From: Phorcus lineatus
Taxonomy: Eukaryota > Mollusca > Gastropoda > Trochida > Trochidae
Direction: 5' to 3'
Assembly (NCBI GenBank): GCA_921293015.1
Contig: OV121085.1
Span: 15,029,731-15,093,730 of the forward strand
DNA: 64,000 nucleotides
Shown here: one piece after another, positions 25,401 through 36,115 of the stretch
Position numbering within the stretch: the first letter of the stretch is position 1
How the letters are laid out: each line of letters starts with the position of its first letter
The notes under the pieces: generated by a model
Told to the model about the DNA's origin: nothing
Seen by the model: the letters and a program-made list of their open reading frames with translations, nothing else
Database searches by the model: none
Translations under genes and position numbers: made by a program

Positions 25401-26047
25401 TTAAGCAATACGACCAAAAACTCTTATTGATTGTTATCGACTCTTATTGTTTTGGAATTGAAATGCAAGAAGAAAAATATGGTCTGGTGATTTCGTTTTG
25501 TCGAGACAGGATGCAAACTATAATGACTTTCTCGTTGGAAAATCATATACTGTAAAATAACCCATCAAAAAGTTGATTTATTGCATACAAATGTATGAAT
25601 ACCAGACCTTAGCATTTTTTCCTGTGACGTCCTTATCCATGTTATCACAATAGACATTCATGTCAACTGTAAAATTTTATTTTCAATTTGATTGTGATCA
25701 TCTTTATTTCAGTGCGCATCTAGGTAGGTCCCGGAAATTCTTGAAAAGAGGTAAAATCAACAACTAACCCTCAGTCCGAATTCGTATCGTCTTCCTGAAC
25801 GGATAACTGACCACACCGAAGCTGTTGGTGATGATGGTAAGATTGTAATACAAGCCAGCTGATACACCAGAGAAACTTGCTCTCAATATATCCTCATCAC
25901 CAGAAACTCTTTTGTCCACGTTGTAATCATCTCCATTTAAAGTGATATTGTAAGAGTCGGCCCGCCCCGCAGCTTTGTAGAAGTGTATCTCTGCTTTTGG
26001 TTTCACCAGGGAGGTAGCAGGTGCTAGACCTGAAGTTGGTGCAGGCC
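16184..26047 (-). CDS. FN3 receptor with RPTP-like ectodomain and ITAM-like tail, copy 1
   Basis: Minus-strand exons: 26047-25769, 25068-24890, 24463-24262, 23604-23431, 23260-23129, 22652-22513, 22284-22174, 20153-20090, 19935-19768, 18809-18708, 18129-18030, 17832-17768, 17459-17372, 16436-16184. Phases agree across every junction, giving 684 codons and a TAA stop. Exon 1 is one FN3 domain, exons 2-3, 4-5 and 6-8 three more. Exons 9-12 form a membrane-proximal module with the motif FCNGPLP..TYRVWLFACT, like that of receptor tyrosine phosphatases. Exon 13 is the transmembrane helix, exon 14 an ITAM-like tail. It is likely a cell-surface receptor signalling through phosphotyrosine. The signal peptide and any exons before 26,047 were not found. 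Exon 10 uses an unusual acceptor. No phosphatase domain follows. Confidence 0.82.
17372..17459 (-). other. Transmembrane exon, copy 1
   Basis: Encodes DNSLPLPIIGAIAGG followed by about 17 hydrophobic residues (AVLVVLVSVLLVVCM), one helix of about 23-25 residues with a small-residue GAIAGG start. It ends at a GTATGT donor in phase 2, just before the basic stop-transfer residues encoded by the tail exon. Confidence 0.85.
17768..19935 (-). other. Membrane-proximal RPTP-like module, copy 1 (exons 9-12)
   Basis: Exon 9 carries CPTCLLDN, then SGILVCAKGECP, with paired cysteines. Exon 10 carries EDFEKSPNWD and FSTWYRATGDDW. Exon 11 carries IRFVLGEESCG and FCNGPLP. Exon 12 carries VWLFACTRVSCSEGE. 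A Y/F-CNGPL-P-x-YR-V-x-A-x-T pattern just outside the membrane is typical of receptor-type tyrosine phosphatases. The match is made from memory of the family, not from an alignment. Confidence 0.65.
20540..21330 (-). pseudogene. Decayed Tc1-family transposase in intron 7-8 of copy 1
   Basis: More GC-rich than the surrounding intron. On the minus strand from about 21,320 it reads MPRLDIATRRIAI, then in a shifted frame VQSTISRFADRYNQT, then RVTNAKH and LLDRRATSVSTAGR. These match the order of a Tc1 N-terminus: start motif, helix-turn-helix, RVT linker and DR.ATS.STA region. Multiple frameshifts and stops follow. It is older than, and of a different subfamily from, the Tc1 copy at 9.3-10.8 kb. 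Confidence 0.6.
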
Positions 26048-27541
26048 CTGGAACGATTAACGGGTGACAGAAGGATGAATAGGTGAAACCTACTTTGTTG
26101 TGTGGAACATCGGAACAATTTGGTTTAGTTAATAGGATAGTTAATATTTTTATCACTGGACTGATTATTGATCACTGGAATATACATTATCCCTCAAGGT
26201 AGGAGTATAGTCGTTAGACATGGCTTCCATGGCAACTGACATGAAACAGTATCAACAACTGTATACCCTAGACAAAGATGTATTCTTATAATGGTAACCA
26301 TAAAATTGATTTGAACATATGTCTATTTATATATCAGATAAATGATTAATTATTTATTTTTAACAAATCACATTACTATCTCATTGCCTCAGCAACGGAA
26401 TTTGTTTTGTTATTTTAAGGTAGAATTATTTTATTTAACTACTATGTAGTTGAGGGAGTTTCTTATCATCCAGCTTTGACGAACTTTGATCACGTAATCG
26501 TATGCTTTAACAGGGTAAGGCGATGTTTTATTATATCTGATAAAGGAAATCGCAGAACTGTGAAATTTAAATGACCAATTGTTTCAAATAAGGATAATAG
26601 GGTCATATTTTTTCTCTCTCTCCGATTTATGGTCAAAACACTACACTAGATATTTAGGGCCTGAGTTGTCCATTACCAGGTTAATTATTGAGGGAGGAAC
26701 ACAACGTCGATTCTTAGAAAATGAATTATTGACAATAACAGGTAAATATCTGTATATTTCGAAAACTGAGAGACGGAAATATGACTGTTGTAGATTATCT
26801 TAAAGTACTGATATATCATTTTCCAAGTGTAGACATGTGCAATTGTTTTAGTTTAGATATTTCCTATATTTTGATCAAACAGAATAATGTCAAGTTTCAC
26901 TCTAAAAGCATTTCCATCTATTTTCACACACGCATTGTGTGTATATTAAATTAGTGACTGAGTTTTGTAGATAAATGAGGCAGCAAACTAGGCTGTTAAA
27001 GCATCAGCGAAATATCACAAAGTTGTTTAAAATCTGAAAGCTTAAAAGTTAATATATTTTGATTGCCTTTAGTTAATCTAAAATTCGGTGTTCACCAAAG
27101 CGGTAAAAAGGTTATGGAAGTAAAATATTCGGATGAAATGTTTCCCATGCTTCTCCCGCATAACAGCATTCAAACCAACTGTCCTTAATTGTGAAGGGTC
27201 ACTGACAGGGAATGCACACTGGGGGACCTTCTCCCATTAAAGGATATGAATGAGTGAGATTGGTGAGTCCAAAGTGACATCTTCGCAAGACACACGCTTC
27301 CAGCTGGATATAACCCAAAGGGTTGGAATGCATGAAGTCTATTGCGTTGTTGCTTGTACGATTGTACAATCGCTGTTTGATGAAATATTTGACAGCAGGT
27401 TGGGAATCAAATTGTGAAACAAGTGAAGAGCTGACCGAGCTGCTGAATCAGTTTTATTGTTGCCTCTTACACCCATACGGCCAGGAAGCCAGCAATTAAT
27501 TATGTAGCATTAGATACTTGTATTATGAATGTGTTTTTTTC
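26048..27541. other. Non-coding upstream flank of copy 1
   Basis: No exon recognised in the 1.5 kb upstream of the first visible exon of copy 1. It is either an intron or a 5' flank before the foldback structure. Confidence 0.4.
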
Positions 27542-27680
27542 ATTCCTAGATTGTTTAAACAATCTTCAGATTGTGAGACCTGAACAATCTGGGAATGATC
27601 ACAATCTGGGAATTTGCTTGTTTGTAGTATATCCTGCATTATAAAATGAGAATTGTCTAGTTTATTTAGGTTTTTCTTTG
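27542..27680 (+). repeat. Left terminal inverted repeat of foldback element
   Basis: Starts ATTCCTAGATTG and includes the perfect 18-bp palindrome AGATTGTTTAAACAATCT at 27,548-27,565. AGATTGT, or its reverse ACAATCT, recurs several times. Confidence 0.78.
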
Positions 27681-27734
27681 TGTATGCATCCAAATGATGG
27701 AGAATAGTTGTCCAGTCATAGATTGTGACAGGTT

Positions 27735-27845
27735 CCTAGCTCGCCTATATATCAAACTGACGGAGTATAGGGATCGATTCCTAGATTGTGAAGGGCTTAC
27801 AGATCGACATTATATCAAACTGAGAGGGTATAGGGGTCAATAAGG
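27735..27845 (+). repeat. Minisatellite units, outer left arm
   Basis: Nearly two units of the 62-63 bp repeat (AGATTGTGAAGGGCTTACAG and ACTGAGAGGGTATAGGGGTC), cut off by the proline-rich unit. Confidence 0.75.
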
Positions 27846-29124
27846 GGATAGTAAGGGTAAAATAAATAATTAAAAAAAAAAAATTAGATAAAATAAAAAA
27901 TAAAAGAATAAGATAATATGTGAATCGACACGAGAGGTCGAGACCAAGTAGCCCTCCTTTGGCAGGCCCCACGAAAGCCGCGGTCCAAGACCACGCGAAA
28001 AGCGACCCCCCCCGGAAGAGGTCAGGCACCCCAAGGCAAAGGAGAATTACTGATAAAAAATGATAAAGAGAAAAGAAAAAGAAAAGGGGGGGGGGGGGAG
28101 ATTCCATGAGGTCTAGTAGATGGTGGCAGTTGTGAACGGGAATGTGTTGGAGTCTATTATCAGTGTGAAATTCTTTAGTAAGTATGGAAAACTGTCCGGT
28201 GAGCTGTATTAGAGGCTGGATGTAGTAATTCTGCCCGTTAACATTCCTTATGATGAGCAATTCAGGGGACTGGTGTTGCTGTACCGCGTCCTTGAGCGCT
28301 TGTATAGCCTGAATGTCTTTGTTGTCTTTGGGCAGAGGTCTGAGGAGTCCACATGCATCACGGGTGCTGTGAGTGTCGGTGGTGGATTGAGTCGGCGGGT
28401 TGGAGAAAAGTGGATCGAAATCCGATGTGGTGACAGTTGAGTTGGGCTGATTTGGATCCGGTTTTGTGACTTCAGTGTTTTCATTGGCTGTTGGAGTTGT
28501 AGGGGGTAGAGGTTGGGCCGGGGGGGTAGGGGATTTGCTAGGGGGTGAGGGTTGCCCAGTAGAGTTTGGTGTGGGTGGTTTAACTATGGGTTGGGGTTGG
28601 GTTTTGGCTGGGGGTGAGGGAGTGGTAGCATCTTGCTCCATGAAAGTAAAGGAATAATGGCTGAGGTTGGATTGATTGCTAGGGGTGGTAGATTGGGGTC
28701 GGGCAGGGGAGGGGGTAGATTCTACCTTGGGGCGTTTGGTATTGGGTTTGTTGGTTATTACTGACTGAGTTGGGATTTGGGCAGGGGGTAGGGACTGGGT
28801 TGGTTGATCTACAGGTGGGGGTAAGGAGGGAGAGTCATGGTGGGTAGGGAGAATAATGGTGGGTAGTTGCTGAGGGGGTTGTGGGGGTTGTTGAGCATGG
28901 TCGGGAGGTTGATAACGTGAGGTTGGGTTGGGTGCAGTACGGGGGGGACGGGACTTACTTTTGGGTTGAGAGAGATCAAAGTTGATTATTATTGTTATGG
29001 TATCCGTGAGGTAGTCGGTGTTGCTGTTGAAGTTAGAGATCCGGTAGTGGAGGCAGGGTTGAAATGAGTGAATGAGGTGTCTTGGGAGAGCTTTGTCCAG
29101 TGAAATGGTGTCCTGGATCGGCAT
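27781..29124 (-). CDS. Proline/serine/threonine-rich ORF, probably transposon-derived
   Basis: A long uninterrupted minus-strand frame. The ATG at 29,124 (MPIQDTISLDKALPRHLIHS) is preferred over one at 29,274, because the latter lies in the minisatellite array. Residues of about 60-300 are low-complexity Pro/Ser/Thr/Gln. A more ordinary block follows (ACGLLRPLPKDNKDIQAIQA, then YYIQPLIQLTGQFSIL and VHNCHHLLDLMES). The C-terminal part after a poly-G tract at 28,086-28,099 is probably read-through into non-coding DNA. No RT, endonuclease or transposase motif is present. It might be an ORF1-type protein of a retroelement or an accessory protein of the foldback element. Function unknown. Confidence 0.4.
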   Translation of the reverse strand: MPIQDTISLDKALPRHLIHSFQPCLHYRISNFNSNTDYLTDTITIIINFDLSQPKSKSRPPRTAPNPTSRYQPPDHAQQPPQPPQQLPTIILPTHHDSPSLPPPVDQPTQSLPPAQIPTQSVITNKPNTKRPKVESTPSPARPQSTTPSNQSNLSHYSFTFMEQDATTPSPPAKTQPQPIVKPPTPNSTGQPSPPSKSPTPPAQPLPPTTPTANENTEVTKPDPNQPNSTVTTSDFDPLFSNPPTQSTTDTHSTRDACGLLRPLPKDNKDIQAIQALKDAVQQHQSPELLIIRNVNGQNYYIQPLIQLTGQFSILTKEFHTDNRLQHIPVHNCHHLLDLMESPPPPLFFFFSLYHFLSVILLCLGVPDLFRGGSLFAWSWTAAFVGPAKGGLLGLDLSCRFTYYLILLFFILSNFFFLIIYFTLTIPLLTPIPSQFDIMSICKPFTI

Positions 29125-29148
29125 GATGATAGTAGCGTAGCGTGGCGA

Positions 29149-29487
29149 GAGGGGCGGGAATGGAGTCCGCGAGCGCTGGTAACTGTATGCTGTGAGAGCA
29201 GTGAGAGGGCCGTCTGTACCGTGTGACGGCACAGACGATTGTGAAAGTGAGACTGTGAAGGGCTTACAGTTCATCTTTATTTAAACTGAGTGGGTATAGC
29301 AGTCGATTCTCAGATTGTGAAGAGCTCGGATATCGTCATTATGTGAAACTGAGGGAGTATAGGGGCCGATTTCTGGATTGTGAAGGGCTCACAGCGTGCC
29401 TATATGTCAAACTGAGGGAGTATAGGGATCTATTCTCAGATTGTGAAGGGCTCACAGCTCCCTTTTATGTCAAACAGAGGGACTATA
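29149..29487 (+). repeat. Left copy of 335-bp duplication flanking the LINE
   Basis: A 339-bp segment starting GAGGGGCGGGAATGG and ending AGAGGGACTATA. It is repeated at 34,992-35,323 with a few substitutions and small indels. It includes about 110 bp of the 5' end of the proline-rich unit and about 225 bp of minisatellite. Confidence 0.88.
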
Positions 29488-29657
29488 ATAATAATAATAG
29501 TAGTAATAATAATATTAATAATATTCTTTATTCCTCCATTGGAGATTTACAAACACATGGACAGGCGGAAAATGTACATCAAGAGAGAGAGGAATATTTA
29601 AAAAGAGTATATATTTAATCCATTTTGTCAACCTTTATCTGGAATTGACTTGTTAAA

Positions 29658-31471
29658 TCACTTTAAGATCAGGTTAAATTGAGTGTTTTTACAAAGTCTG
29701 TACAGTCCTTGGACAATCAGAGAGGAGTAAATTGTGCTGTCTATATCATCCAGGGGGACACAGGGAGTGCATGAGAGAAGGCTGCATACAACATCCTCGT
29801 CAGATTGGTTGAGTAGAGTCACTCCCAGCTCAACCGGACCAACACTAGAAATTTCAATCCATAATCTGTCGTGTTCACTGCATTTGACTGTGCAGTGACA
29901 TATGGTATGAGTCAACAGGTCATTGAACTGATTGGAGCACAGTTCACATATCCCTTTTGCGCCTCCTGGACGCCACAATGCGCAGAGCTTAACAGCAAAT
30001 TTACACTGTTTTTTTGAGATGAGGGAACTGACGAGCAATGAACCAGGCTTTGTGAGGGGCTATAACTGGGTGAATCTTCAGAAAGTGATTGATTTCTGGG
30101 TCAGAGTCGACACGTTGATGCCAAGCTTCGGTTTCAGAGTCTAATATAGCTTTTTTCTCAGTCTCTTTCGAACGGGAGTATGTGCAAAAAAGACCAGTTT
30201 GATATACGTTTTGAAGATAGTGACTCAGTTTATACTTCTCCAGTATAACAAGGATGTCTGATATGAATCCGCCTGGATCAGCCACACAGTTGTTCCTCAT
30301 GGTGAATATTCTTGTCATCAGTAGCCTGTAGCTTGTGTTTCTGTGAGAAGTGTGGCATAGCCTTCCAAAGAACAGGAGTTTGCACTTGTTAATGTAGGCC
30401 TCTATTGGTAACCATCCTAGCAGAGCATTGCATATATCAGTCCTGGTTTTTCTTGGGAGATCTTGGATCACTTTGACACAGAAGCGTTGTGATCTTTCAA
30501 GGGCTAATAACTCATTTTTTGATAAGCCGGACCACAGTTCACAGCCATAACAAGCTTTCGGGAGACAAGTTGATTGAAGTATCTTTGCGCTAATGATTGG
30601 GTTTAAGGCATCACCATGACAACCAGACTTAATGGCTGACATCATCGAGGCTTTTAATTTAGAACAGGCTTTGAGGGATCGGTTCCATGAGATGAAGTTA
30701 TTTTGAAGATGGATTCCAACATGTTTGATGGAATCTAGGTCCGGAATTGGCTTCCCATAGAGTGTGAGCTTAAGCTGTTGTGCTGCTTTTTTATCTGTGA
30801 AAGTTAAAGCACCACTCTTGGAGGGGGAGAAGCTAAATCTCCATTTACCGCTGTAGTTTTCGCATAGATGTATCAGCTGTTGCAGATTGCAAGTCAGTGG
30901 GCTCAGTAGAGTAATGTCATCAGCTTGGGTTGGAGAAGTGACGTTCACATTCATAACAAGTGCACCTTTACCAGACGAGGTTAGGTTATTTAACAGTTCA
31001 TCGATGTAGACAAGGTATAGTTTAGCAGATAAAATACTACCCTGTCGAACTCCCCTCGAAACACCAAACCAGTGTGAGATGACGTTATTGGCGATTACAC
31101 AACTCTCCATGTTTGAGTACATGTTGTCAAGAACGTTCCATAAAGCATTTGGAATATTCAACAGGTGAAGCTTGTAGAGAAGACCAGCATGCCAGACAGT
31201 GTCGAATGCTTTAGCACTGTCTAGAAACACAGCTTTGAGGGAATCAGACTGTTCTCTGTAATGATGTGCCGTTTCTTGGATCATGAATGAGGTGTTGAGT
31301 GAAGAGAGACCTTTCTGGAAACCACATTGCTGAGAATTTGGGAAACTTTTATATACACCAAAGTGGGGTATGCGTCTCTCAATTATCTTTTCAAAGAGTT
31401 TCATTATGACAGGAAGTAGAGTTATTCCCCTGTGGGATTCTGCTGAGTTTTTTGATTTACCACCCCCTTTT
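29658..31471 (-). pseudogene. LINE ORF2, reverse transcriptase and C-terminal zinc-knuckle part
   Basis: Continues ORF2 after a one-base shift in a G-run near 31,470. RT motifs: QQCGFQKGLSSLNTSF, the first catalytic Asp in FLDSAKAFDTVW, GVRQGSILSAKLY, and ADDITLL, where the usual first residue of the catalytic box is Gln (QADD). A second one-base shift in an A7 run at about 30,010 leads to the end of the protein with a Cys/His cluster (ICELCS, then HTICHC), typical of jockey/CR1/I-type LINEs. The enzyme would copy element RNA at the nicked target. It is inactive as sequenced. Confidence 0.85.
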
Positions 31472-33130
31472 ATGAATCAGTGTTACAAGGCCTCTATTCC
31501 ATGCAGGAGGAAGGAATCCAGTTGCAAGTATGATGTTGAACAACTGGGCAAGGTGTCTGTGTAATAAGGTGCCACCATGTTTTAAGTGTTCATACTGTAA
31601 ACCATCGATTCCCCCAGCTTTTCCATTTTTCAGAGATGAAAAAGTTGAAGTAATTTCTGATTCAGAACAAGGTTTAACAGAGCTTTTGAGATCAGAACAT
31701 CTGATATTGTCTCGTATATGTTGGACTTCGTCTTCAATCACTGTTTGGAATGCATTGTTGAAGTGGGGTTCCTGCAGGTCAGAGAATACTTTCTTTAGGT
31801 GATCAGCAAGTGCATTACAGATATCCTCAGGGCTAGTATAGACTTCATTGCCATCTTTTATGGAAAGTATCTGTTTTGATTTAGTCTTCTTCTTGATGAG
31901 GTACCAAAATAACGTTTGTTCTGTATCACAAAGGTTTTCCACATTCTGAAAGTATTCTCTCTCAAACTTCTCAACACTGTACCTCATGGTTGAACGAAAT
32001 TAATCTTTAGCTTCTTTGTAAAGACGGAAAGAGGAGTGATTCATGCCTCTGGGCTTACCATCATTTATCCAATTGCGTCTTGCTTCTAACATTTTATCAT
32101 GCATAATTTTAGTTGCCCCTTTCCAAAACGGTTTCAGGTGAGGAGAATACTTTTGCACTGGAAGACACTCAACAGCAGATGATCTTAAGGCATTGACGAT
32201 CGTGTCATACAGAGATTCAACATCATTTGGTGTACAGTTATCAGCAGGGATGTTGATACTCCATAGGGCGTTGCTAACAGCAAAAGTAAAATCTTTTACC
32301 CGGCCAGATTGTACAGCCTTGTGCCAGGCTGGTTTCTTTAATAAGCTGTCCGGTATTTGCTCACTCAGGGAAGGGATACTCAAACGACACATAACTGGAT
32401 GATGGTCTGACACATTAAGAGCATTGTCGTCCTTCACTTCAGCTTTGACTACAAATTCAATGAGATCAGCAGGAAGTAGGGTGTGGTCAATGAAAGATTT
32501 GGGGCCGCCATCATACGCTTGAAATGTTGATACTGGACCGGTACAGAGGTTTTGCATATTTACTGATAAGAGTGAATGGTCGTTCAAGAATGATCTCAGA
32601 GCCCTGCTCCTCTTGTCATGAGTGAAAGTAGATCTCGGAACTTCTATTTTAGCATTGATGTCGCCAAGAAATTTAACAGAACCTTTCTGTGAGTACATCA
32701 TTACAATCTGTGCTAAAGTCTGTAGGTGATGTATGAACAAGTCGTCGCCTCTATTTGACGGGGGCAGATATACAGCAAAGATGAAAAGGGAATACTCCTT
32801 GGATATAAACAATTCAAGACCTGTAATACAATCGCAATCAATTTCGATGTTCCTCATCAGATGTCGGAGTTTGATTTTGCATAACAGCGCTGTTCCACCA
32901 CTGCGTTTGTCAAATGCTTGCTCAGGGTTGAGTACAGAGAAATAATTTGGGTTCAGGGAGTCCAGAAACATAGCATTATGTTCCTTCAGTTTGTGATCAC
33001 TCAGTGCACAGATATCGACGTCATTGTTCGCCAGACACGAGTTTAAATACACAACACTTGTCATAACTCCTCGGCAGTTCCAGGCCATCAAAGCTAGATC
33101 TTGCTGGAAAGATGTATTCAACAATTTCAT
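31472..33130 (-). pseudogene. LINE ORF2, AP endonuclease and RT N-terminal part
   Basis: Starts at the ATG at 33,130. The apurinic-type endonuclease shows ALMAWNCRGV, FLGDINAK and the C-terminal SDHHPV signature. It nicks the target DNA. An in-frame TAA at about 32,001 interrupts the linker after LYKEAKD. The same frame resumes with MRYSVEKFEREYF and runs to RGLVTLIHK, where a one-base change in a G-run shifts the frame. Confidence 0.85.
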
Positions 33131-33374
33131 TGAGAAGTAGATTCGGTCCCACCTTCGTACGCATTGTGTCTTTCATTTAACTTCTCAAGAAACAGTCTAC
33201 GACTTAACCATGTTTCACAAAGATATCTTGTGGCCAAAACGAAGGGCTTTCAACAATGTGTTTATCGTGAGAAAGAATGTTTATTTGAGCTGCTGCAACG
33301 TTTCTTTCTGCTTTGTTGAATAATCTCAAATGAGTCACAGTCACTCCCCTTTCTTCGTTCTGTACAGTTCTTGT

Positions 33375-34991
33375 TTATTCTTCCAACATAATATCTGCTG
33401 GTTTTATGGCGTGGTGGGCCAGCACAGAACTCAGTACCCTGTCCCTAGTCGCAGCCCACTGGTCGTTAGATATCTGGGTGGTTATCACACATGAATCATT
33501 TTGGTGATTCATTTTCAGGGCATGGTTGATCTTGAACAAACTTTGTTGTGATGTCTTGGTTTTCTCTAGATGTTCTTTCCTTGTTTTTAACCGGAGAGGT
33601 TGTACACGGGCCAAACATTACCCTGTTCTTAGATTGTTGAATCCTTGACGGTCTTAGACTTGGGTGAGTACTCGTTGAAGCAGCCTTTGTGGGAGTTTGG
33701 TTGTGTAGTGCAATACTCCCAGAGGAGACGAGCCTCTGAGGCGAAACACTTTGATAACTGGTTTCAGAAGGATCTTGTGGGGCACCCACATACTCAGATG
33801 GATTCTCCTTAGGTTGAGTAAGATTCGAATCAGTATCTTGAGTGGTAGACCTTTCGTTATCAGTGACTTGTTTTGTTGCATCAGCATATGATTTGGCCTT
33901 ACTAGATTTCTTCTCCACTACAGATATCTTCTTTTTTTAGCTCTGAGACAGTCGAACATGTTTGTAGACACTTTTCCTCTGAGAGTTTCAAATCTTCCTC
34001 TAACGATGAGAGTCTTTCATTCAATAAAGTTACCTTTGTTTTTAAGGCTGTCACTCCGAGGTTGCGTTCAGATGAGATCCTAGTTATGTCTAGGTAACCT
34101 TCCTCAACTTTACTGGACATGTCAGTTAAGGTTGTTTTGATTTTTTCAGACTTCTTTTCGGACATAGATATCTTATATAACACATCTTTCTGAAAGGCAT
34201 TCTCTTTGCCAGAGAAAGTTTCAAGGTCGCTCTTACATTCTTGTATCAGATTGGAGATTTCATGAGTCTTTGCTTTACAAACCTGAATGTCTATGATTCG
34301 TGCTTTGTTTTCTTCACGTAACTGTTCAACTGCTTTAACAGAGTTAAGCCTCAACTTTTCAACTGTTTCCTTTGTTCTCGCATTTTCTGCTTTGACTGAG
34401 GTAAGCTCGTTAGATAGCTGTTGATTGGATGACTCCAGTTGCATAATCTTTGATTGAAGGTATTCATGCTCCTGCGTGTGTTCACCTTTCAGCGTGGCAA
34501 GGTCTCTGTCTAAGCGAGCTATTGTTTCACGAAATGAACATGCAATGTCAACATCGGAAATGTGAGAATCAATCACCGAGCCTACATGGGATTGTCTGTT
34601 TGAAATTGGGTTAATATTTAACACTTCAATCAAATCATCTGTAGTTTCTTCAACATAACATTCTCTAAAATTCTATTAACGAACACGTCCTTAGCACAAC
34701 ATGACAGTTCATTTGTTATAAAGTTGACCATATTCGAGACAGTAACTTGAGGTGTTTGAAAGTTCAACTCACAGCTTTTGTTCACAGGTTCCGAGATCAA
34801 ACAAATATCATTTTCCCGGTTCCTATTGACATCATTTTGACCGTCTGGGTAGTCAAAATGAACTTGAACATCATTAACGATGTTGCAGTTGCCATAGTCG
34901 TCATAATTCCCTTCTTCAGGGCACAAAATCAAGTTTGTTTCAGAGAGCAGAACTGACACGTCTACATCGTCAGCGATCTTGTTTTCGTCGT
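33375..34991 (-). pseudogene. LINE ORF1, coiled-coil protein
   Basis: The frame is open at the truncated 5' edge (DDVDVSVLLSETN), shifts near 34,650, then encodes about 200 residues of heptad-rich coiled coil (ARLDRDLATLKGEHTQEHEY onward). It shifts again in an A7 run near 33,930, then reads KSYADATKQ and a Ser/Thr/Pro-rich segment. Coiled-coil ORF1 proteins bind element RNA as multimers. I saw no RRM, zinc knuckle or esterase domain. Confidence 0.65.
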
Positions 34992-35323
34992 GAGGGGCGG
35001 GAATGGAGTCCGAGAGCGCTGGTAACCGTATGCTGTGAGAGCAGTGAGAGGGCCGTCTGTACCGTGTGAAGGCTCAGACGATTGTGAAAGTGAGACTGTG
35101 AAGGGCTTACAGTTCATCTTTATTTAAACTGAGTGGGTATAGCAGTCGATTCTCAGATTGTGAAGAGCTCGGATATATGTAAAACTGAGGGAGTATAGGG
35201 GCCGATTTCTGGAATCTGAAGGGCTCACAGCGCGCCTATATGTCAAACTGAGGGAGTATAGGGATCTATTCTCAGAATGTGAAGGGCTCACAGCTCCCTT
35301 TTATGTCAAACAGAGGGACTATA
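34992..35323 (+). repeat. Right copy of 335-bp duplication flanking the LINE
   Basis: A 332-bp partner of 29,149-29,487. It continues without interruption into further minisatellite units on its right, as expected of the pre-insertion locus. Confidence 0.88.
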
Positions 35324-35690
35324 GGGGCCGATTCATAGATTGTGATGGGCTCATAGCTCGCCTATATATGTCAAACTGACGGAGTACATGGGTCGATTTT
35401 CAGATTGTGAAGGACTCATAGCTCGCGTTAATGTCAAACTGTCAGAGTACAGGTATCTATTCTCAGATTGTGAAGGCTCATAGCTCACCTTTATTTAAAC
35501 TGAGAGGAAATAGAAGTCAATTCTCAGATTGTGAAGGGCTCAGATATCGTCATTATGTGAATCTGAGGGAGTACAGGGGTCAATTTCTAGATTGTGAAGG
35601 GCTCACAGCGCGCCTATATGTCAAACTGACGGGGTAAATGGGTCGATTCTCAGATTGTGAAGGGCTCAAAGCTCGCGTTTATGTCAAACG
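35090..35690 (+). repeat. 62-63 bp minisatellite array, inner left arm
   Basis: About nine imperfect units. Typical unit: CAGATTGTGAAGGGCTCA, then a short CGCC/CGCG spacer, TATGTCAAACTGAGGGAGTA and TAGGGGTCGATTCT. This orientation is opposite to the array at 38.8-39.8 kb. Confidence 0.85.
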
Positions 35691-35959
35691 AATGTAGGAA
35701 AAAAAGTAACAGGAAAAAAAGTAACACTTTTTATATAAAGAAACACCTACAGTAGGAAATTAACTTTGAATTCTATTAGGATTATTGTTGATAATCTTGT
35801 CATTAAAGAGGATTATGAAAACCAAGTTTAAAAATCATAATAACATCACATTTAACATCAAAGGTACACTTGTTACCTATAACAACATTATTACATTGGT
35901 ATTAACTGTTTCCTTCTCACCTGCTCAACTATTTCGACAAAATACTTGTCCCTCATTAA

Positions 35960-36115
35960 CGCCGAGAGCCGAGTATATGCGTCAAAATAATGAGATCCTC
36001 ACAGCGAGAGCCGCATATAAGCGTCCGTTAATTAGCAGTTTCTCACAGCGAGAGACGCTTATGTGCGTTAATTGAAAGCACCTATTATTCAGCGAGAGCC
36101 GCGTATGTGCGTCCG
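35960..36115. repeat. Four-unit 41-45 bp repeat (CAGCGAGAGCC)
   Basis: Units begin at 35,960, 36,001, 36,045 and 36,090. Each has C-GAGAG-C-G followed by TAT and GCGT, then GTTAATT in part of the units. Confidence 0.65.

Larger units (their letters stand above)
29488..34991 (-). mobile_element. LINE (non-LTR retrotransposon), 5'-truncated
   Basis: A 5.5-kb element on the minus strand, with ORF1 to the right, ORF2 to the left and a TAT/TAG-rich microsatellite tail at 29,488-29,525. At its 5' end the ORF1 frame runs into the junction at 34,991 without a start codon, so the copy is 5'-truncated. It lies between two copies of a 335-bp sequence. Removing the LINE and one copy leaves a continuous minisatellite array, so the duplication behaves like a very long target-site duplication. 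Lesions are few: one stop and single-base shifts in homopolymers. This suggests a fairly recent insertion. Confidence 0.88.

Noticed and set aside
16184-26047. Receptor-type tyrosine phosphatase with catalytic domain
   Set aside because: The ectodomain resembles RPTPs, but no HCSxGxGR-type motif or WPD loop was found, and the frame stops right after the tyrosine array in both copies.
28466-28657. Glycine-rich plus-strand ORF
   Set aside because: Antisense shadow of the proline-rich ORF on the minus strand.
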